From Caulobacter sp. (lineage in GTDB: Bacteria; Pseudomonadota; Alphaproteobacteria; Caulobacterales; Caulobacteraceae): a stretch of 49,373 bases of DNA. The DNA lies in the NCBI GenBank assembly GCA_030680355.1, contig JAUXVF010000014.1, forward strand, positions 1 through 49,373, written 5' to 3'. The notes under the pieces were generated by a model. That model did not search any database. It saw nothing but the letters and a program-made list of their open reading frames with translations, and had not been told where the DNA came from. How positions within the stretch are numbered: the first letter of the stretch is position 1; every line of letters starts with the position of its first letter. Shown in pieces: positions 44,691 through 49,373 of the stretch. A program made the position numbers and the translations under genes.

Positions 44691-46682
44691 ATGATGATCG
44701 CCGATGCGCCGCCCACGGTGGAAACCGTCGTTGTCGAGGCGGCGCGACTGCCGCCGGCCCCGACGGACGCGGTCTTCGCGGTGGTGCGGGTGGACGCCCA
44801 GGCCATGGCCACGGCGCCACGGGTCGACGCAGCCCTGACCCTGGTGCCGGGGGTGCAGCTGTTTCGCCGCACCTCCAGCGCCGCGGCCAACCCGACGACG
44901 CAGGGGATCACCGTCCGGGCCATCGCCGGATCCGGCGCGGGCCGCTCGCTGGTCACCCTCGACGGCGTGCCGCTGAACGATCCCTTTGGCGGCTGGGTGA
45001 TCTGGTCGGGCCTGCCGCCGGCGGCGGTCGAGGGCGCTCTGGTGGTGCGCGGCGCGGGGTCTGGGCCCTATGGCGCCGGGGCCTTGACCGGCACGGTCCA
45101 GCTGGCCGAGCGCACCCAGGTGTCCGAACATGGCGAGTACGAGATCTGGGGCGGCGAGCGCGGCCTGGCCGGGGCGCAACTGGCCGTGGCCAGCGGCGAT
45201 CTGCTGGCCGTGGCCGCGACCCAGCGCAGCGACGGCTGGATTCCGGTGCGCGACGGCCGGGGCGCGGCCGATACGCCGCTGGCCTTCAAGGCCTCCAGCC
45301 TGGCCTTGCGTTACGCGCCGGGCTGGCAGGGCGGCGACCTGGCGCTGCGTCTGGCCGGCTACCGCGAAACCCGTGACAGCGGCGTCGCCGGCGCCGCCTC
45401 CCGCTCCGTCGGCGTTTCGGCCTCGGCCACCATGACCGGCGCTTCGCCGGGCATCGGCACGGACTGGCGCCTGCAGGCCTGGGCGAAACAGTCCGGATTT
45501 GAAAACAGCTCGGCCGCGGTCGGGGCGGGGCGGGCCTTCACCACGCCGGCCAACAACCAGTACGGCACGCCGGCCATCGGCCTGGGGTTCAACGCCGCCC
45601 TGCGTCGCACCCTCCCGGACGGCGGCTGGGAGATCGGCGCCGACGTCCGCTACGCCGAAGGCGAAACCCGCGAGGCGTCCCGCTACATGGGCGGCGTCTT
45701 CACTCGCGGCCGGGTGGCCGGCGGCGCCCAGGACGTGGCCGGCGTCTATGGCGAGGCCTGGCGGCAGTCGGGCGACTGGCTGCTGACCGGCGGTCTGCGA
45801 CTGGACCGTTGGGCCAGTTTTTCGGGGGAGCGCACCGAGCGGGACCTGACCACCAACGCCGTCACCCTGGCCCTGGCCCCGCCCGACCGCGACGGCTGGC
45901 AACCGACGGCTCGCGCCGGCCTGCGCAGGGACCTCTCAGGCGGCTATCTGCGGGCCGCGGCCTACACCGGGTTCCGCCCGCCGACGCTCAATGAACTGCA
46001 TCGGCCCTTCCGGGTCGGCAATGACATCACCGAAGCCAATTCGGCCCTCGATCCCGAGAAACTCTACGGGGCCGAGGTCGGGATCGGCGGCGATGGCCCG
46101 GTGCGCTGGAACGCGACGCTGTTCGCCAACCGGCTGGCGGGGGCGGTGACCAATGTCACCATCGGCTTTGGCCCCGGGACCTTTCCGGTCGCCGGCTTCG
46201 TGCCGGCCGGCGGCGTGCTGCGCCAGCGTCAGAACGCCGGCGATATCAACGCCCTGGGCCTGGAAGCGGACATAGCGGGTAAAGCGGGCGCAGATCTGAG
46301 TTGGCGGCTGTCGGCGGCCTGGACCCAGGCCGAGGTCGACGGCGGGTCGGTGGCCCCGCAGCTGACCGGGCTGCGCCCGGCCCAGACGCCGGAGCTGGCC
46401 GCGACCGCCGAAGCGGCCTGGCGGGCTACCGATGCGTTCACCCTGCGCGCCACCCTGCGTTACGAGGGGCAGCGGTTCGATGATGACCTGAACACCCGCG
46501 CGCTGTCGGCGGCCGGATCGGTCGATCTGCGGGCCGAATGGCAGGCCACCGCCGCCGTCGGCCTCTACGCCGCAGTGGACAATCTGACCGACGCCGCGAT
46601 CGAGACGGCGCAAACCGGGGATGGCGTTGAGAGCTTCGACGCCCCGCGAACGCTGCGTCTGGGACTCGTCTGGCGACCCTGA
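44691..46682 (+). CDS. TonB-dependent receptor without a visible signal peptide
   Basis: A 663-residue outer-membrane receptor. The plug domain spans about residues 12-125 (VETVVVEAARLP, then TQGITVRAIAGSGAGRSLVTLDGVPLND); the rest is a predicted 22-strand barrel ending DAPRTLRLGLVWRP. The start is at 44691, and an in-frame stop at 44679-44681 leaves no room for an N-terminal extension, so no Sec signal can be seen. It begins nine bases after the PQQ dehydrogenase stop, suggesting a common transcript and a role in importing an organic substrate, metal or PQQ-type cofactor (inference). Confidence 0.85.
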   Translation: MMIADAPPTVETVVVEAARLPPAPTDAVFAVVRVDAQAMATAPRVDAALTLVPGVQLFRRTSSAAANPTTQGITVRAIAGSGAGRSLVTLDGVPLNDPFGGWVIWSGLPPAAVEGALVVRGAGSGPYGAGALTGTVQLAERTQVSEHGEYEIWGGERGLAGAQLAVASGDLLAVAATQRSDGWIPVRDGRGAADTPLAFKASSLALRYAPGWQGGDLALRLAGYRETRDSGVAGAASRSVGVSASATMTGASPGIGTDWRLQAWAKQSGFENSSAAVGAGRAFTTPANNQYGTPAIGLGFNAALRRTLPDGGWEIGADVRYAEGETREASRYMGGVFTRGRVAGGAQDVAGVYGEAWRQSGDWLLTGGLRLDRWASFSGERTERDLTTNAVTLALAPPDRDGWQPTARAGLRRDLSGGYLRAAAYTGFRPPTLNELHRPFRVGNDITEANSALDPEKLYGAEVGIGGDGPVRWNATLFANRLAGAVTNVTIGFGPGTFPVAGFVPAGGVLRQRQNAGDINALGLEADIAGKAGADLSWRLSAAWTQAEVDGGSVAPQLTGLRPAQTPELAATAEAAWRATDAFTLRATLRYEGQRFDDDLNTRALSAAGSVDLRAEWQATAAVGLYAAVDNLTDAAIETAQTGDGVESFDAPRTLRLGLVWRP

Positions 46683-46718
46683 CCGGCGAAAAACACGCCG
46701 GCGCGCGGCGACAGGCGC

Positions 46719-46747
46719 TTGACGCGGCGGGCGCGGGTCGCTGTCTG
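46719..46747 (+). promoter_or_regulatory. possible promoter giving a leaderless thiO-like transcript
   Basis: TTGACGC at 46719-46725 matches the -35 consensus fully. GCTGTCTG at 46740-46747 is a weak -10 box, 14 bases away. The transcript start would fall at about 46753, the A of the ATG, and no ribosome site is seen before that ATG. Confidence 0.35.
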
Positions 46748-46752
46748 GCGGC

Positions 46753-47730
46753 ATGACGCGATTGACCGGAAAGCAGGTGACGGTGGCGGGCGCCGGGGCG
46801 CTCGGCCTGGTCATCGCCCTGACGCTGGCCCGGCGGGGCGCCCAGGTTACGGTCTGCGACCCCGCCGCGCCGGGCGACAACGCCTCGGGCGTGGCGGCGG
46901 GCATGCTGGCCCCGGTCTTCGAGGCGGCGCTGGACCCGGCCGCGGCCGGGCATCTTGATCTGTTTCGGGCGGCCCGCGACGGGTGGACCGACTTCGCGCC
47001 GGTCGCCCTGAATCGCACCGGCGCCCTGTGGCGCGGGCCGGACGCGGCGGGCATGGAGGCCCGGCTGGACGCCCTCGGCGCGCGCTGGCGGCGGACGCCC
47101 GAAGGCCCTTTCACGGACGAGGACTGGCGGCTCGACCCGGGCGCGGCGATGACGGTGCTGTTTGCCCAGGCCGCCAGGGCCGGCGTGCGGTTCGAGACCC
47201 GGGCGGTCGAGGTCAGGGACGTCGGGCCGCTGGTGGTCGCCACCGGGGCGGGCGGCCAGGGACTGGCGCCAGAGCTCGACCATCTGACCCCGATCAAGGG
47301 CCATATTCTGCGTGTCGCCGGCGGTCCGGCGTCCGGACCGGTGCTGCGGGGGGCGGGGGTCTATCTCTGCCCCGACCCGGCCGCGGCGGTGCTGGGCGCG
47401 ACCATGGAGTTTGGACGTTTCGACCTGCGGGTCGAGGCGGACCAGGTGGCCGCGCTCAAGCATCTTGGGGAGAGCCTCTGGCCCGGTATCTCCGGGCTTC
47501 GCGCGCGGGCCGAAACCGGGGTGAGGGTCGGCACGCCCGACGGCCTGCCGCTGGTCGGACCCAGCCGCCGGGATGGCGTTCTGCTGGCGGTCGGGGCCAG
47601 GCGCAACGGCTGGCTCCTGGCGCCGCTTGTCGCCCAGGTCATCGCCGCGTATTTCGCCGGGGACGATCCGGGGCGCTGGGCCGCGCGACTCGACCCCCGC
47701 CGTTTCGATAACAAGGACACCGACGCATGA
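46753..47730 (+). CDS. FAD-dependent amino-acid oxidase-like protein (ThiO/DadA type)
   Basis: A 325-residue flavoprotein of the D-amino-acid/glycine oxidase superfamily. GAGALGLVIALTLARRG near residues 14-30 binds FAD; NASGVAAGMLAPVFE near 46-60 and the C-terminal VGTPDGLPLVGPSRRDGVLLAVGARRNG stretch are typical of glycine oxidase ThiO. Glycine oxidase forms dehydroglycine for thiamin synthesis, but no thiS, thiG or thiE gene is adjacent, so the substrate may differ. The stop overlaps the next ATG by four bases. Confidence 0.83.
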   Translation: MTRLTGKQVTVAGAGALGLVIALTLARRGAQVTVCDPAAPGDNASGVAAGMLAPVFEAALDPAAAGHLDLFRAARDGWTDFAPVALNRTGALWRGPDAAGMEARLDALGARWRRTPEGPFTDEDWRLDPGAAMTVLFAQAARAGVRFETRAVEVRDVGPLVVATGAGGQGLAPELDHLTPIKGHILRVAGGPASGPVLRGAGVYLCPDPAAAVLGATMEFGRFDLRVEADQVAALKHLGESLWPGISGLRARAETGVRVGTPDGLPLVGPSRRDGVLLAVGARRNGWLLAPLVAQVIAAYFAGDDPGRWAARLDPRRFDNKDTDA

Positions 47731-48896
47731 GCAGCTTCTGGCCCACCGACGACCAGCTGGCCATTCGCGAGGCCGTCGGCCGCATCTGCGCCGATTTCGA
47801 CGACGAGTACTGGCGCCGCACCGACGAGACCGGCGACTTCCCCGAAGCCTTCGCCAAGGCCATGGCCGAGGGCGGCTGGCTGGGCGTGGCCATGCCGGAA
47901 GAGTACGGCGGCGCGGGCCTGGGCCTGACCGAGGCGGCCCACGTCATGCAGACGGTGACCCAGTCGGGGGCCGGCTTTACCGGCGCCAGCGCCATCCATC
48001 TGAACATCTTCGGCCTGATGCCGGTGGTGAAGTTCGGCACAGACGAACAGAAGGCCCGTCATCTGCCGCGCATCATCACCGGCCAGGACAAGGCCTGTTT
48101 CGCGGTCACCGAGCCCAACTCCGGCCTCGACACCGCCAATCTGGAGACCAAGGCCGAGCGCAACGGCGACGGCTATCTGATTAACGGCCGCAAGATCTGG
48201 ACGACCATGGCCCAGCGGGCCAACAAGATCCTGATCATCGCCCGCACCACGCCCAAGGATCAGACGGCCAAGCCGATGCAGGGGCTGAGCCTGTTCTACA
48301 CCGACTTCGACCGGGCCCGGATCGACGCCAAGCCGATCCCCAAGATGGGCCGAAAAGCCGTTGAATGTAATATGCTTTTCATTGAGGACCTGCAGGTTCC
48401 CGCCGAGGATCTGATCGGCGAGGAGGGCCAGGGCTTCCGCTATCTGATCAGCGGCCTGAACCCCGAGCGGGTGCTGTTCGGGGCCGAGGCCGTGGGCCTG
48501 GGCCGCGCGGCCCTGGCCAAGGCGGCGACCTATGCGAAAGAGCGGGTCGTGTTCGGCCGGCCGATCGGCCAGAACCAGGGCGTGCAGCACCCGCTGGCCA
48601 GATGCTGGGCCGAACTCGAGGCCGCCGACCTGATGGCGTTCAAGGCCGCCGCCCTCTACGACGCCGGCAAGGACTGCGGGGCCGAGGCCAACGCCGGCAA
48701 ATACCTCGGCGCCGAGGCCGGGTTCAGCGCCTGCGAGGCGGCCATCCTCGCCCACGGCGGCATGGGCTACGCCAAGGAATACGACGTCGAACGCTATTTC
48801 CGCGAAGCCATGATCGCGAGAATCGCCCCGGTCAGCCGCGAGATGATCCTCAACTTCATCGCCGAGAAGGTGCTGGGCCTGCCGAAGAGCTACTAG
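47727..48896 (+). CDS. acyl-CoA dehydrogenase
   Basis: A 389-residue acyl-CoA dehydrogenase, a tetrameric FAD enzyme that desaturates acyl-CoA and passes electrons to ETF. Marks: CFAVTEPNSGLDT near residues 124-136 (FAD and substrate loop), GRKIWTTMAQ near 151-160, GEEGQGFRYL near 230-239, VFGRPIGQNQGVQHPLA near 274-290 and GGMGYAKEYDVERYFRE near 347-363, where the Glu of AKEYDVER lies in the usual C-terminal active-site region. Chain-length preference is not clear. Its ATG overlaps the stop of the FAD oxidase gene. Confidence 0.94.
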   Translation: MSSFWPTDDQLAIREAVGRICADFDDEYWRRTDETGDFPEAFAKAMAEGGWLGVAMPEEYGGAGLGLTEAAHVMQTVTQSGAGFTGASAIHLNIFGLMPVVKFGTDEQKARHLPRIITGQDKACFAVTEPNSGLDTANLETKAERNGDGYLINGRKIWTTMAQRANKILIIARTTPKDQTAKPMQGLSLFYTDFDRARIDAKPIPKMGRKAVECNMLFIEDLQVPAEDLIGEEGQGFRYLISGLNPERVLFGAEAVGLGRAALAKAATYAKERVVFGRPIGQNQGVQHPLARCWAELEAADLMAFKAAALYDAGKDCGAEANAGKYLGAEAGFSACEAAILAHGGMGYAKEYDVERYFREAMIARIAPVSREMILNFIAEKVLGLPKSY

Positions 48897-48918
48897 GCCG
48901 CATTGGCGGTCGGCTGGA

Positions 48919-48947
48919 GGGGACACGGACCTGCGGTCCATGTCCCC
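48919..48947 (+). terminator. hairpin after acyl-CoA dehydrogenase
   Basis: GGGGACACGGAC (48919-48930) pairs with GTCCATGTCCCC (48936-48947) over 12 positions with one mismatch and a five-base loop. There is no T run, so it is either a weak terminator or a 3' stabilising stem. Confidence 0.5.
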
Positions 48948-49373
48948 GGCGGCCGGGCACGGCTTTTCCGCGTCACGAGGCGAGGCCTTGTGAAGGCGGG
49001 GAGGGGGCGGAGCGCTCCGGCTTCAGCCGGATGTCTGTTGGTCGTCTGTCTGAAGATGGCCGAAGCCGTCGCGCTCCGCGAAGTCCGTTTTCCGGGTGCT
49101 GCGGTAGGCAGCCCGCTTAAGGCTTAGCCGCATCGACCCCCGGCGGGCGGGCGGCGGCGAAGCCGTCCCCGGACCGTGAGCGTATCCCCCGCTCACCTGT
49201 TGCTCGTCCGGCCACAGGTCGTTCCGGCTGCTTCCGTCGGGATGCCATTGGCGGCGACGGAGGGGCTTTCACGACTGGCGCCGGTCGAACTTCCCGTTCG
49301 AACTCCACCCCGCCGCCGCATCGGATCGCCTGGCCGAGACGCCCTCCCCATGCAGCGGGACGAGAGGAAGGAT
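48948..49373. other. no recognisable gene
   Basis: About 430 bases at the right edge. Short open frames exist on both strands but their predicted products are Arg/Pro-rich and match no family I know. Two GTTCGAAC-like repeats lie around 49288-49304. An ATG at 49350 opens a frame running off the window, without a clear ribosome site, and may be the start of the next gene. Confidence 0.4.

Noticed and set aside
42492..45902. 1136-codon open frame on the minus strand
   Set aside because: It lies antisense to the PQQ dehydrogenase and TonB receptor genes, both with clear motifs. Its product is a low-complexity Gly/Arg/Ala/Asp-rich sequence typical of the reverse frame of GC-rich coding DNA.
48903..49308. 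Short frames on both strands at the right edge
   Set aside because: Arg/Pro-rich products, no ribosome sites and no recognisable family; treated as non-coding.

Overview
The window is about 49 kb of a GC-rich alphaproteobacterial chromosome, most likely Caulobacterales (Caulobacteraceae; genus not resolved). Support comes from an rrn operon ending in tRNA-fMet, a tRNA-His without the canonical G-1:C73, Caulobacter-type promoter boxes (TTGACG, then about 10-14 nt, then GCTANAWC), UPF0262, DUF2948 and DUF2793 families, and the linked set murA / DUF2948 / hisD / UPF0262 / phosphatase / infA / maf / RNase E-G / yacG. I see no insertion sequence, transposase, integrase or CRISPR array. Genus and family-level calls are from memory of protein families, not from a search.

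Layout. 1-765: end of a ribosomal RNA operon (23S 3' end, 5S, tRNA-fMet, terminator). 787-9408: housekeeping and accessory metabolism: MOSC protein, two hydrolase/oxidoreductase genes, arylamine N-acetyltransferase with an LLM flavin oxidoreductase, YedK-type SRAP protein, RlmJ, a membrane-anchored helix-hairpin-helix protein, and MeaB. 9519-15652: DUF4112 protein, SDR, and the two-subunit methylmalonyl-CoA mutase, which with MeaB forms a propionyl-/methylmalonyl-CoA module. 15838-20068: a CgeB-like glycosyltransferase, a nitronate monooxygenase, a two-gene phage/GTA-like locus (DUF2793 plus a 3TM holin-like protein), and a Nudix hydrolase. 20289-27071: tRNA-Thr, a 45-residue conserved-looking small protein, murA, DUF2948, hisD, UPF0262, a low-molecular-weight phosphatase-like protein, the coupled genes infA-maf-rng-yacG, and tRNA-Phe. 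27072-29682: a structured leader followed by exbB-exbD-tonB and a perfect terminator.

30670-38985 contains tRNA-His and a divergent reactive-sulfur locus. One arm is rhodanese, RND adaptor, RND pump and an ArsR-family repressor with SqrR/BigR-like cysteines. The other arm is a sulfide:quinone-oxidoreductase-like flavoprotein, thioredoxin 2 and a DUF2892 membrane protein. The arms share an AT-rich intergenic region holding a dyad. A second nitronate monooxygenase follows.

39103-48896 holds a possible envelope redox island: a beta-helix lipoprotein and a diheme cytochrome lipoprotein (the two-gene pair of unknown function modelled as TIGR03805/TIGR03806), an acyltransferase, a lipoprotein PQQ quinohemoprotein alcohol dehydrogenase, and a TonB-dependent receptor whose reading frame has no room for a signal peptide. 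A ThiO-like FAD oxidase and an acyl-CoA dehydrogenase follow. The last 477 bases show no convincing gene.

The best candidates for under-described biology are the reactive-sulfur/RND divergon, the beta-helix/diheme/PQQ island, and the orphan DUF2793-holin pair, which resembles satellite genes of gene transfer agents.
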